Assembly: GCF_000002985.6 (NCBI RefSeq)
Contig: NC_003284.9
Coordinates: forward strand, 14,136,001-14,200,000
Direction of reading: 5' to 3'
DNA: 64,000 bases
Source: Caenorhabditis elegans
Lineage: Eukaryota; Nematoda; Chromadorea; Rhabditida; Rhabditidae
This document shows, one piece after another, positions 1 to 11,392 of this stretch. The notes below the pieces were generated by a model. It saw only the letters and a program-made list of their open reading frames with translations. It had not been told where the DNA came from and ran no database searches. Position numbers and translations under genes: made by a program. Positions within the stretch are counted from its first letter, which is position 1, and every line of letters starts with the position of its first letter.

Positions 1-124
1 GGTTCAATGTAAAGTACATTTGAAAAATAGTAAAAACTGCGTAATATTTAAATTTTATAAATAATACCACTAAAAAAGTTGTTTGAAGAGTTAACTAGTT
101 AACCAAAAAATATCAAAAGGAGTT

Positions 125-195
125 GCCTGCGGCTGGAATCGAACCAGCGTCGCCACGGCCACAACGTGGAGTACTAACCACTATACTACGCAGGC
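125..195 (-). tRNA. tRNA-His (GTG), copy 1
   Basis: The reverse strand folds as a 71-nt cloverleaf. The acceptor is GCCTGCG paired with CGCAGGC, the anticodon stem is CCACG/CGTGG around the loop TTGTGGC (anticodon GTG, histidine), and the T arm contains GGTTCGATTCC. It is identical to the copies at 690-760 and 940-1010. It lies in a block (1-195) that recurs almost base for base at 817-1010. There is no intron, and the CCA end is not encoded. Confidence 0.95.
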
Positions 196-543
196 CAAGA
201 TAGCTTGCAAAACTAGGTTTTTATGAGCAAACTTCTTTTCCAACGATGTGTAAGCCGCAGCATCCTGCGATAATCACTTAAATTACGCTTATGAAGCTAG
301 TGGTTGCTCTGTCAAAAACCCGCTACACAATAATCTCGATTCCATAAAACTAATTAAAATTTCAGCGTAATTATTTATCAAATTTAAATATAATATTACG
401 CAGTTTTTATCCTTTTTTTAGTGTAACTTAAACTGAACTATTAAAATAAAAATATATAAAACACGTTTTCAAAAGGAGTTGCCTTGATTTACCCATTTAA
501 TAAAAGCATCACAATTTTTTCCAAACATATATCAAAAGGAGTT

Positions 544-559
544 GCCTGCGGCTAGAATC
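544..559 (-). pseudogene. tRNA-His 3'-end fragment
   Basis: GCCTGCGGCTAGAATC matches the 3' acceptor/T-arm end of the tRNA-His genes with one change, then diverges. Only 16 bases of the gene remain, next to the same flank (ATATCAAAAGGAGTT) as the intact minus-strand copies, so it is a truncated duplicate. Confidence 0.7.
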
Positions 560-689
560 AAAAACTTCAAAATTTGCATTTTTCACACTTTACAACAAAA
601 TTTGTATGAAGATGTATATTAATTTCTTAGAAAATTTTATCATGATGAACAAGCTATTTCATAAAAACCAAGTTTAGCAAGTTCTTTCG

Positions 690-760
690 GCCTGCGTAGT
701 ATAGTGGTTAGTACTCCACGTTGTGGCCGTGGCGACGCTGGTTCGATTCCAGCCGCAGGC
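690..760 (+). tRNA. tRNA-His (GTG), copy 2
   Basis: Same 71-nt sequence as the flanking copies but on the + strand, so the cluster is arranged minus-plus-minus. The downstream flank (AACTCCTTTTGATA) is the reverse complement of the flank beside the other two copies, so the tRNA and some surrounding DNA were duplicated in inverted orientation. Confidence 0.95.
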
Positions 761-939
761 AACTCCTTTTGATAAATTTTGAAAACATTTTTTTAATACT
801 TTTTTAAAAGTTTTATGGTTCAATGTAAAGTACATTTGAAAAATAGTAAAAACTGCGTAATATTTAAATTTTATAAATAATACCACTAAAAAAGTTGTTT
901 GAAGAGTTAACTAGTTAACCAAAAATATCAAAAGGAGTT

Positions 940-1010
940 GCCTGCGGCTGGAATCGAACCAGCGTCGCCACGGCCACAACGTGGAGTACTAACCACTATA
1001 CTACGCAGGC
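940..1010 (-). tRNA. tRNA-His (GTG), copy 3
   Basis: Identical to copy 1, with acceptor, anticodon GTG and T arm all intact. The 123 bases on its tRNA-3' side (817-939) match 1-124 except for one missing A, so copies 1 and 3 are a recent direct duplication. Confidence 0.95.
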
Positions 1011-2099
1011 CGAAAGTTTGGGTCCCCAGAGGTATTCATGTGTGGAGTGATACTCATGGAGAAAAAGATAATATACGTTTGATTCGTACAGACAATAAGG
1101 AATAATTATGTCTCGCAAGAGCGATCGCTGCAGTAGCCTAAAGTCGTGCACTATTTGCAAGCACGAGAAGCTTTTTCCAGTCTTATATTTTTCTAAAATT
1201 AAGGTATGTAGCACTTTGAGTGAAAAGAAAACTGTAATTTTGAAAAACAAAAACCGAGGCCCGAACCTGCAAACGGTAGTCCGATTCTAATATTCAAGGA
1301 GCAAGAAAAATAATAGTAATAAGACAAATACAAGTAAGGAATTGATAAATCAAGACCTTATTAATGATGCAATTGTAACCTGAGACTGAGACTTTGTAAC
1401 TTGTAACCGAGAAAATTGAACAGAAGACTTTGATATCTTACTAATAGATTTATTAGAAAGAAAGTCTTTTTAAACCAGGAAAACAAAATATCTCGAAATA
1501 CTCGAGACCAAGACACTGAAAACAAGGAGAAAAACAATAAATCTTCTTCTTAACCTTAAACCTTAAACAATTAAACCTTTTGTAACCTAGAAATAATGGA
1601 AAAAACGGCGAGCCTTACGGCGTCGACCGACTTGCACCCGTTCTTGCGGGAGAAGTGCTGAGAAATCTTGGATTCGCGTCGCCGAGTGCGCAAGGCACCG
1701 AAAGTGAGTCAACAAAATCGCAAGGCACGAAACTTGTTGAGCAGGAAATCAGAGGTTTTGGCGTGTCAAAATGACAAAAGAGCTTGCGTTGAGGGAAAAA
1801 TAAAAGAGAAAAAGGGTAAAACCCTACATACATATTATTTGGTTTGTTAATCTCCGAAAAACGTAAATAGAAAATGAAGTAAATTAGATAAAAATTATTT
1901 TTTTTGAAATGAACGATGTTTTTGAATGATTTCCAAAAAATATTAGTAGGTTCAGAATAAAATAATAAATACTTATCTAAGACAAAATGAGAATGAAAAA
2001 ATAGAACAATAATAGAAAACAACTATATAAACAACAAAACGTCTTCTTATGATCTATTAAAATGACGGAAAGGTTAGAGTTGTGAATTTTAAAAAGCTT
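1011..2099. other. Gene-free stretch between tRNA cluster and nkat-1
   Basis: I see no exon series I can defend. A GC-richer patch at about 1605-1790 contains short open frames on both strands but no convincing splice pattern or recognisable domain. The 3' UTR of the minus-strand aminotransferase gene should occupy the last part. Confidence 0.4.
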
Positions 2100-4070
2100 T
2101 TAAAGTTTGACAGGTCGTTCCAAAATCTTCTCATCATTGTTTTCGAAAGTTTTGAAAATTTTCTCTGCAGCCTGAAGAGTTGTGTCTTTCTTGAAAAAAC
2201 AGAGTCGAACAAATCTTCCACTGAGATGCTTCTGATCTTTAGATGAGAAAAAAATACTGAAGGGAATCACGGCAAGTTTCTTCTCGCGACACAGCCACTT
2301 TGAATACTGAACATCCAGTGGATCTTTCCCGACAATGGGAGAGAAACTGAAAGATTCTGAAATTTCAAAAATCTGCAATTATTGTACAACTGAATGCAAA
2401 AACTGACTCATTGGCAGCTTGCACTCTGCGAGCATGAAAAATCCAGCCTCTGGAAGAATTGTTTGGAAATTGGCTTTTTCCAGCATGTTTGCCAAAATCT
2501 TCCTTTTCTGCATAACTTCTTTGGGCAAGCCGGTTGCCAAATACGACTGGTTTGGATTCTCCATGAATTTAGGCCAATCCTGTTGAAAGGCACGTGCAAT
2601 TGCCAATTGAATAGGAGTCGGACACGTGTAAACACAATTTTGAGAAATTGTTTTCAACGGGGAGAGGAGATGTTGTGGTCCGATTGCCCATCCGAGTTTC
2701 CAGCCGGTTACAGATAACGCTTTTCCGGCGCTTCCAATTGAAATTGTTCGTTCGTACATTCCAGGAAGGCTTGCTGAAAGGTTGCAATTCAGTTTTGTTA
2801 GAATTAAATGTTTCAAATTACCAAATCGAATCATTTCTTTCGGCTGAGATACATGGAACTCGTAAACTTCATCAGCAACTACAATGAGATCGTAGTTACG
2901 AGCAAGTTCGGCAATGTGCTGTAACTCTTCACGAGAAAAAAGTTTTCCGGTTGGATTATGAGGATTGTTAATTACAATCATTTTTGTTCTTTTGTTGATT
3001 TTCTTCTCAAGCTCTTCGAAGTCAATCGTGAATTGAGAAGCGCTCTTTGAGCCTTCTTTCAACTTCATAACAACAGAAATTGGAGTTCCTCCAGCAAACT
3101 TCACTTGTGGAAAGTAGCAATCGAAGGCTGGCTCGATGACTGAAACGATTATTGTCAGCTGTGTAATTTTACAAAAAAAAAAAGATTCCTTTGTTGTAGG
3201 GCTCCCATACGGTCGCCGCAACGCGCCGGCCTCACGGCGTCTCATGTATTCGAATGTGTAGTGCGGCGAGGAACCCCTAACATGTCGGCCGCTTCCAAAT
3301 AACCACCTTTTCGCACTACGTTGCGCACACACCAAGCTACTCGTTTCACGCCAAACTGCGGAACCCCAAACGTGTCGGCCGCCCCAAATAACTACCTTTG
3401 CACTTCGTTGCATACACACAGCGGCGCGCGGCGTCGGCGTGAAGCCAGTGCGAGGCATTTCGCGCTTCACTCAGCTGGGAGCCTTACATTGTTGTAAATC
3501 ATTAGCAAAAAAAAACGTTAGCAAATATAAAGCCTTCCTGATATTGCATTCTTTTTTTCAAATTAAAACTTTTTTAAACGAACTATAAGACCAACCCTTA
3601 TTATTATATACAATAAACTCACTGATAACTTCGTCTCCTTTACTAATCCACCCGAGGAATGAATAGTACAGGGCATTGTAGGCGCCGACGGTAATCAGGA
3701 TATCATCGGTTGCGTTAACGTTCACACCGTAGAAATAAGAGTAAATTTTGGAGAGAATCCCAACCAAGTCTGGATGGCCAAACGCTCGCGTATACTGATG
3801 CGACTCAATTTTCTCCGGATGACTAGCGATGTCCTTTAAGATCTCAGTGACAAATTTTGGTGCTGGTGAATCTGGGAATCCTTGGCCAAGGCTCACCGCC
3901 TTATTTTCGATGGCAAGTTTTCCGAACTCTACCCTGCAAAAATATTCTTTAGGTTGGAGCTTCAGGGTCTTTTACATTCAACTTTCAACATAATATTGAA
4001 TAACTAACCAAATCGACTCCTGATGCTCCCCGACGTTTTCAGATGGTTGTCTCGCAAAATTCGTCAACAT
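2100..4070 (-). CDS. nkat-1: Kynurenine aminotransferase / cysteine-S-conjugate beta-lyase (KAT I/III family)
   Basis: PLP-dependent fold-type I aminotransferase that should convert kynurenine to kynurenic acid, with the glutamine transaminase and beta-lyase side activities known for the family. Five exons (4070-4009, 3933-3623, 3139-2822, 2773-2408, 2356-2100) join in frame to 437 residues, the usual KAT length. Visible marks are the N-terminal LGQGFPDSP, NNPHNPTGK, VVADEVYE (PLP-contacting Asp/Tyr) and the PLP lysine in SIGSAGKALSVTGWKLGW, with VRLCFFKKD near the C-terminus. No targeting sequence is obvious. The exon 4/5 junction is the least certain: I chose the 51-base intron that keeps phase. 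Intron 2 carries a GC-rich insertion. The name follows my recall of F28H6.3; family assignment is near certain. Confidence 0.9.
3190..3480. repeat. GC-rich intronic insertion with 90-bp direct repeat
   Basis: Inside nkat-1 intron 2, about 290 bases are far more GC-rich than the surrounding intron. They contain a direct repeat of about 65 bases (3271-3335 and 3361-3423, period 90) around the core GTCGGCCGC. There is no open frame of note. It is probably a fragment of a dispersed repeat or transposon. Confidence 0.6.
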
Positions 4071-5945
4071 GTTTCACTCGTTGAAATGGCAAAAAAAGTT
4101 TCTGGAAAAGAAAAATGTTTGAAACGACGTCAGAATGTTTCTATAAAGACGAATAAAGAGCAAAAAGTTGTATAGAAAAAAAAATGAACCGTCTGTTAGA
4201 AGAAGAGCAAAAAGCTTCTCACTAAGTGATATTTGTTTTGGAAGCCGAAACATTTTCAACTATGTTTGATGACATTCATGACAAATGTAGGAGACGAGTA
4301 ATCTAAATATGTCACAAACGGTGAATTAAACTTAACAGTTTAAATTATAAAGAGCCTTCAAGGTAACACCTTTTTAACTTCAGTTTAAAAAATTTTAATG
4401 AATGATTTTAAATTTCCAAAACTACAAATATTTCCTAATATGTAATATGGTCCGAAAACACAAAAAATAGACAATGGAAAAAAACGAAATTACAGAATAA
4501 AAAGATAAATCACGGCCTATTACCAGTATTCATAAATAAATGATTGCGCCATTTCATATGAAGAAACCGACTCACAAAAGTGCATCCAACCTCAGAGACT
4601 GTGTTCTTCTAGTTTCTGTCCAATCGCCATTTGTTACAATATTTCGTTATTGTGTATCTATCCATGTCTGGGGCAGTCGAAAAATCCAATGCTTTTATGA
4701 TCGGTCTAGACAGCAGAAATTATTTCCACATCACGCAGCTTACCCAGATGCTCATTGATGATTTTGGTAGAGTAAATGATGTGGACTTGGAAATGCAGTT
4801 ACCGAATGACCTCTATTAGTCTTGCATGTTGGACTAAATTTAAATTGGGCCGTAGGAGTGCAAGACTAATAGAGATCGCAAGACTATTTACTGAATATCA
4901 AATAGCTTCTGGAAAAGTGAACAAAAGAACAAAATTGTAGAAAACCCAACTTGGTACCGTTTAAATAATAAAAACTACAGAATCACCAAGCTTATATTGA
5001 ACAATTCGATGTGAAAGTGTGTCTTGAATGAACGACAATTGACCACATTTGAATAACAATAAATAAATTTTGAGATGAATGTTATATCATTATGAGATAT
5101 CTAGAGTACTTTAAGATTATTTGCCATTTGGAGAGAATTAGTGTTTTACTAGTTCTGTACTTATGTATGTAGTAGCATTTAAAACTACAATATGAGTACA
5201 GTTTTTTCATTAAACTCAGAGTGCAGAGCTTCTGCTGTTTGGCGTTTTCAGATTTGGCAGTTTGTGCAATTAGTTTGTGTTTCTGTTAAATTTCACTGTC
5301 ATTCATTACTTGTTTTACTTATTACCTAAAATGTGAATATTCCAGCACTTGGCTCTGATAACTGTTTTTGTTTGTTTTCTAAGTGTCTATCAACTCCATT
5401 GCGTGCGTCACTTTTGATGCGTTTTCCCGCGTCACAATCTGATTTGCAAAACGGAGTCAGTTTTGAAAGAACATCTGTTAGCTCTCATATCTCTCCTATT
5501 TTTTCATTCATCTCACTAACACACTTGACCGGAGATTGCATATTAGAATAAAGTACGAGACCGAGACATAGAGGGTAGAAATGTTGGGAGAGTGTGCGCT
5601 TGCACTCTTCATCGATTTTCTAAGTTTATTTTTTCCTTTTAAGAATACGGCCAATTTGATAACACAACTAGTTTCTAGTTTTCACTATCTAGCTTCTAGA
5701 TTTAACTCTTTTTACATTAAGTCCCACATTTCCTGTTTTGTTTCAATTTAAAAGCGGTTTTTTTAACATCCCGCTTCTTGTGCGATAGAGCGAAGTTGAC
5801 TCTGTAGCATTTTGTTTTTATAAGCCTAAAATATTTGCATGCGATTTCCACATTTCTCCAACAATTGAATAGCATTTTCTTAGAAATAACTAAAAAAAAC
5901 CTTTTCAGATTATACATTTTCAAAACTTATTTATTTAGTTTTCAG
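4071..5945. other. Intergenic region between divergent nkat-1 and homeobox-like gene
   Basis: This should hold the promoters of nkat-1 (reading left) and of the gene starting at 5946 (reading right). No exons are recognised. A perfect 16-base inverted repeat with a 32-base loop (4811-4826 / 4859-4874) is the only structured element I noticed. The 5400-5560 stretch is somewhat GC-richer but its open frame looks fortuitous. Confidence 0.4.
4811..4874. repeat. Short perfect hairpin
   Basis: CTCTATTAGTCTTGCA at 4811-4826 is exactly complementary to TGCAAGACTAATAGAG at 4859-4874. The 32-base loop is AT-rich. It lies in the nkat-1 upstream region. Function unknown; it may be a relic of a small foldback element. 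Confidence 0.6.
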
Positions 5946-8029
5946 ATGGCTCCATCAAAAAGAAGTTCGAAAAAGTCACGCACAGTAAGTTGTTAACTTT
6001 ATTTTTTAAAAAGTATTTTTCTTTACACATTACATTTTATTTTCTGTTGTAAAGATACTTGAACTAATTTTAAGCCAAAAACTAATCAAATTTGGATTAA
6101 AACTAAGTAAAAACAATAGACAAACAATTTTCAGAAAAATGTCAGGAGAGAGACGGAAAACTCAAAAACTCAGAAACAATCAACACGGAATCTTCCGAAC
6201 GTATGATTTGCATCACAAAATAGTCACACTAATATAAAAATTGCAGAGAGCTTGCAAACTGAAATCACTTCCAGCTACAACAAAGTCACATTCGGATTCA
6301 GTAAGTTTTTACTTTCTTGTAAAAATAGAAACCGTTAAAAGATTTATCATTTCTAAATAATAACTTGCAAAAGCGCCAAACTAGAAGGAGCCAGAATCCT
6401 GTAGTCAAAAAGCGTATTTCATCTTCATCGTCTTCATCTTCGTCTCGTTCGAAGTCTTCTGATAAGTCTAAGAATGTATCAATTCCAGAAGTAAGTTGAA
6501 ACGTTAACAAAAAGTGCTTCAAAGCAAAAGAAATCATAATGTTAAGTCATCTTTTTTTGTTCATTCTAATTCATAATTCTAATTTTAAATTTGAAAATTC
6601 AAAATAAGAATCCTTAAAAACATGTTTAATAACGCTTCAAATCATTAAAATTTAAAAATAGCTAGAATTGTCCTAGGAGGTAGTAGGACAAGGAAATAAG
6701 GCCAAATATTTATTTATGAATAAGAAGAAGGGGGGAAACAATAGTGTATATTCTTGGGGAACTGACCGGCTCCTTTTATATGGTCTCTTAATTCGATCAG
6801 CAGGGGCGTGAGGAAGCAAGGGAATATGGTAATAAAACATTTTCTGGGAATGTGAATTCGAGGGAATATGGGAATATGGTAATAAAATATTTTCTGGGAA
6901 TGTGAATAGTCAGAATATTATGGATCAAACATTAAGAATCGCCTTCGATGCGACAAGAATCTTAAATTTTGCCAATTTTACAGTATCGCAGCTGGCGGAA
7001 GGTGATTTTTATGTGATTTTTGTTAATTGAAGTATATTTTATTTTTCTGAAAACTTACTGTGTACTAAAAACGTGCTTAAATTTAAAACAAACGCTGAGT
7101 TATCAATCAAAATAAGAAAAAAAATTTGTTAAAGATTGGTTTCAGCTCACTAGAAAAATGACAAATATAATAATTCAAAATATTCCGAGTTTAATTAGAC
7201 CAGAATATAAATTTCACTGTGATAAAAAAAAATCAAAATTAAGATACACATAATTTTTGCTGATCTTGAATCATTTTTTCAACTGTTTCATATGCTTATA
7301 TATTTAGCTAAATTCTAATACATTCAAATAAGAATGTTTGAAGAAAACGTTTGAAAATACTCTAAATTTCAGGCAGATCAAACACTTGGAATCGAAAGAT
7401 CAAGACGTGAAGATTCTTCGTCATCCGAATTATCCGAATGTTACTCTGCACAGAATTATTTGGTAACGTTAAATTGTGCTACTAAATTTTAATTTTGAGC
7501 TACAGATTCAAAACGCGTACTACTCGGAAAAATATGCTCCAGCTATCATACACAAATTGCTTCCTGCCTTTGAGGCAAACAAAAATCCAAACAACGATGA
7601 AATTTTGGAAATAATGGCAGATACAGGATTATCTCGAAAAGAAGTTAGTTTTTTTTTTTACTTTAAAAATTCTCCTTAAAAAAACTCTAACGCGTTTAGG
7701 TTCGTCGCTGGTTCCAATGGCGTAATGGCACAAACTTCAGAATTGTTAGGCCAGTGACTGAGGAGCAGAAAAAACGGGCTGCTGAACGAGAAAGAAGCAG
7801 AGCTCATTTGAAAGTGGACCTGGAACAGGTGAATCCAATACTAGAAGCTATTCCTACAAGGAATCGGAACTGTGTCGCGGGGGGAATACTGCAACTAGAC
7901 GTTCAGTCATTTAAAGAGCCTGAACTAATTGTATATGGTTGGTGGCCATTTGGGACTGTGGAAATGGATGATTTCGAAACGTACGATTATCCTTGGGATG
8001 ATGATGGAGAAGTTGATAGGGAATGGTAA
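5946..8029 (+). CDS. Divergent homeodomain-like protein
   Basis: Seven exons (5946-5984, 6135-6200, 6247-6300, 6374-6490, 7373-7462, 7506-7643, 7700-8029) join to 277 residues. The ATG follows a TTTTCAG acceptor by no bases, as expected for trans-splicing. The N-terminal 125 residues are basic and Ser-rich, with a nine-Ser run. Exons 6-7 read like a homeodomain: YYSEKYAPAIIHKLLPAFEA (helix 1), a middle helix ending GLSRKE, and VRRWFQWRNG for recognition helix 3. The residue normally Asn51 is Trp, so DNA contact may differ or be lost. The C-terminus is acidic and aromatic, ending DDDGEVDREW. The exon 4 acceptor (GCAAAAG) is weak. A candidate 3' UTR intron lies at 8121-8179. I do not recognise a gene symbol; nuclear location is inferred. 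Confidence 0.75.
6821..6907. repeat. Tandem duplication in intron 4
   Basis: A 37-base segment (GGAATATGGTAATAAAA... ending GGGAATGTGAA) occurs at 6821-6857 and again at 6871-6907 with one mismatch. The period is 50 bases. It lies inside the long intron 4 of the homeobox-like gene. Confidence 0.7.
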
Positions 8030-8965
8030 ATAACAACGGTAAATGTTTGTAAAGTTCACTTGAGATATGTTGTCTATTTTGGACAATATGGATATGGCTT
8101 TGAACAAAAATGAACTAATTGTAAGAAGAAAAACCCTATATTTTTTGATATTCTGCAAAACTAAACTTTTTATTTTCAGGACCCGATCTGAAAAAGAATT
8201 GTTGAAGAAACACCCATTGTATTGACAACAAAAAAGCAGCATTTTAAAATAAAGATAACACATTAACTATTTATCTGTCTGTTCCCCATTTTCACTGACT
8301 CCACTCTTACATCTACTTTAAGGGTCCTTTTTCCATCCTTCTTTGCAGACCTAACAAATCTAAAAAAACAATCGTATAATATCTGAATTAATTAACCTTT
8401 CACGACTTGTAATTAACCCATATTATTATATTTGCTTGGAAAAATAGGATTTTTTAAAAAATGTTGACAGATCCTTTCCAATCATCAATTTCCCATATTC
8501 ACCATGTCAAAAACACGTTAAGTATTTACGAGAACTCAAGCATGCTCTGTAGAGAACTGTTTAAATTTTCCTTATTTTATGTTTCCGGTTTGCCGACCTG
8601 TTTGAGATTTCAAAGCTACAGTATTTTCAAAACGATGTTGCTTTAATACTTATGCTACATTTATTTCTCTATTGGACCTGCACTCAATAATATCAATTGA
8701 GACATACATTTCCAGTCCTTATCTATTTGTCTTACTAAAATGTGAACTTTTATCAGTCTTGCTTTCAAGTTATTTTATTCCATTTCAGTTGTATTTTTTA
8801 ATAACTTTTAATATTTTTGAAATGCGCTGTTAATATTTTTAATTGATACTTTCTATTTAATTTAAATTGTTTATTCCGTGTTTTTACGTGCATTTTCGGA
8901 TAATCGGCTTCCAAATATACCAAAAATTGAGTGCCTACCGATTGAAACTGTAAGCTAATAACAAC

Positions 8966-9381
8966 TAGGCCTGTTGAATGGGTCGAGATGGGTCGACCCG
9001 CGACCCAATTTTGGGTCGGGGTCGCGTCCCCGACCCATTTTCGGAAAATGTCTGAAATTGAAAAAAAAAGTTTGTTTTGTTGTAAATCGTGTTTAAACGT
9101 TGACTCTTATGCTTGTTTGTATCGAAAATAGGATATGTTTTTTTAATTGATGAAAATACGATAATTTTATAATTTTCAGCTTTTACACGTGTTTTTTGAC
9201 AAAAAATAGTTTTTCAAGTTTTTGATAACTTTCTGTTAAATTTTGAAAAAAATGGGTCGGGGACATGACCCCGACCCAAAAAGTGGGTCGGGGCCGCAAC
9301 CCCGACCCAAAAAATGGGTCGGGGACGCGACCCCAACCCGGCCGACCCAAAAAAAATGGGGCGACCCACTCCACAGGCCTA
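8966..9381. mobile_element. Foldback MITE with 8-bp target duplication (hAT-like)
   Basis: Ends are TAGGCCTGTTGAATGGGTCG and its imperfect inverse ending CAGGCCTA. The element is flanked on both sides by the exact 8-mer ATAACAAC (8958-8965 and 9382-9389). The interior contains several GGGTCGGGG / CCCCGACCC palindromes in both orientations and no transposase. An 8-bp target duplication is typical of the hAT superfamily. Non-autonomous. Confidence 0.8.
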
Positions 9382-10316
9382 ATAACAACAATGCAGACAA
9401 AATATACAAAATAGCAGTATATTCGAATAAAAATTCATATCTGTCCACTGCGAGAAGAACGAGTAATTAATATGTCTTTTTTTTTATATTTTGCACGTTT
9501 CTGTTTTTGTGGTGTCCTTGTTCTATATAAAGGACTACACACCAAAAAACAACTGAATAATAGACGTTGTTGACATGCTTGTTTGTGGATTTTCAGAGAT
9601 CAAATCCCACGTTTTCGGTTTTTTTTGTCGTTTTTTCGGAATCTCTAAAATGTATATTCTTTGTTTTTAGTAGTTCATATTATTATAAAAGAAAAAAAAC
9701 TGCACATCTGGTAAACAATATAGAAAAAGAGAGTTGCGAAACTTCAAAAATTTGTTATTTAATGTCTTGCGACACTTAAAAAACCGGCATTTTACAGTTT
9801 ATGTTGTGTTTTTTGTTTGTCGGTTGTCTTATCATCTTGTGGTTTTGGATGCATTTTTCACTTGGCAAGTTGTTTACCACTTTCTTCCGACCGCATGCTT
9901 TTTTTGCTTCGTTGGTTTTTTCAAAGTAAGACGGTTGTCATACAACAAATATCACAAGGAAATCACATATTTCACTGTTTCAACACCATGCCCATTTTAC
10001 TCCAGACAAAAAGTTACCTATGTAGTTCCACTAGACGTTAGGAAATATTATACATTTTTGAAATTCATTTTTATTTTAGAGATTTCAAAATTATAGATTT
10101 TTACTAAAATTGCACGGAACGGCGGAAATAAGTAGACGAACGCCTACAGTCAAAATTCACAGGAATACCTCGTTAAATTATTCCGCTTTAAATAACTAAA
10201 ATTGTATATAACATCACACTTCTACTTCCAGTGAAATACGCCTCTTTCTGCTTAAACTTTTTGTTCAGTTAACCAAAAGAATAGAGATTTGCAGCAAAGG
10301 TGGAGTAGCTCTTGTG

Positions 10317-10507
10317 CACGTGGTGGCAGGCAGTCCCATCACGGTCTGATCTACAAAACATGCGGGAATTTTTTCCCCCAAAAAATATGACGTCAGCACA
10401 CTCTTAGCCATGCGCATTCAGTTGAAATGTCTGCGTCTAAATTCCCGCGAATTTTGTAGATCTACGTAGATCAAACAGAACTGAGACAATTTGACACCAC
10501 GTGTCAG
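10317..10507. repeat. Palindromic dispersed repeat, copy 1
   Basis: Begins near CACGTGGTGGCAG and ends near GACACCACGTG. It includes GATCTACAAAAC...GCGGGAA, TGACGTCAGCAC and TAGATCTACGTAGATC. The same word order is found inverted at 11393-11574 and in this orientation at 22470-22665, so this is a dispersed family. Confidence 0.7.
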
Positions 10508-11392
10508 TGGAAATTTCATTATAACGCATTTATGATATTACAAAACAATAATACAGTCACTTGAATCTTTGTTTAAGGTGGTTTATATAATTTTCCCCAA
10601 GTTAAATTCGAATAATAATTTGTTTTGAAGAGAAAACAAGTTACTAAATGTTATTAAATTGTGAGCAACGTATTGCGTACATAAAATAATTTTGCTTTAT
10701 ACTTGATCCACCAGAATTCACATTCCCTCGTTATTTGAAAATGTTTAGTTTCACGCACATGTTTCTCATATTTCATTATTCCAGAATTTTCTTCTTTTTT
10801 TTTTTGAAAACAAATCTCGCTTTCCAAAAAAATCAATATTCAAACGCAACCTTTCTCGTGATGCTGTTGACGGGGGGAGAAATAGTGTCTGAAGTTGTTT
10901 TCGTCCTTTTTCCTGCCGCAGCAAAAAAGGTCACATCCCCTCTCTTCGCTGCTATCTCTATTTCTCTCTCATCTCTCTTGCCGGCGTTTCTCTGCTTCTC
11001 CGCTCAAGTTTTGTCTGCAATCTTTTCCTTCTGTCCTTTTCCTCTGTTTGCCACAATACGTCACTAGGGGTGTTTGTTTTTCCCATAGTCTTTCGTAGCC
11101 AACGACTATTTTCTTCTTTTTTTTTTCGTGTTTTATCAAAGCTATGAATTCTTAGTTCGTTAGATTTTTTTTTGGAGGAAAAATTGTCGTAGAACCTAAT
11201 TAGTGTTGAATTAAAAAAATTAAACTTCAAAGCCTTATTGAAAATATGATCAATTAAAACTAAATTGTTATAAATGTTTCATAACCATGAAGTTCAAACT
11301 ATGTTTGTAAATTTTTAAGATGTAATGGAAAAGTTGTAATATTTAAGTGCTCGTGTAGTATATCTGCCCTAAAAATTTTTGCCAATAGGGTT

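Larger units (their letters stand above)
1..1010. repeat. Direct/inverted duplication carrying the tRNA-His genes
   Basis: Bases 1-195 recur at 817-1010 as a near-perfect direct repeat. Bases about 372-450 read as an inverted, diverged copy of part of the same flank (about 2-65). Bases 531-559 hold the flank plus a 16-base tRNA 3' fragment, and a shorter trace of the flank lies at about 472-486. Together these suggest repeated local duplication of one tRNA unit. Confidence 0.8.

Noticed and set aside
1615-2022. 135-codon open frame on the minus strand near the left end
   Set aside because: Low-complexity Phe/Tyr/Ile-rich translation from AT-rich DNA with no domain and no splice context.
2379-3470. 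363-codon continuous minus-strand frame across nkat-1 exons 3-4 and intron 2
   Set aside because: It reads through the GC-rich insertion and two introns; the spliced five-exon model gives a full aminotransferase of the expected length.
9183-9470. Overlapping frames on both strands across GGGTCGGGG repeats
   Set aside because: They translate the palindromic repeats of the 8966-9381 foldback element and are not genes.
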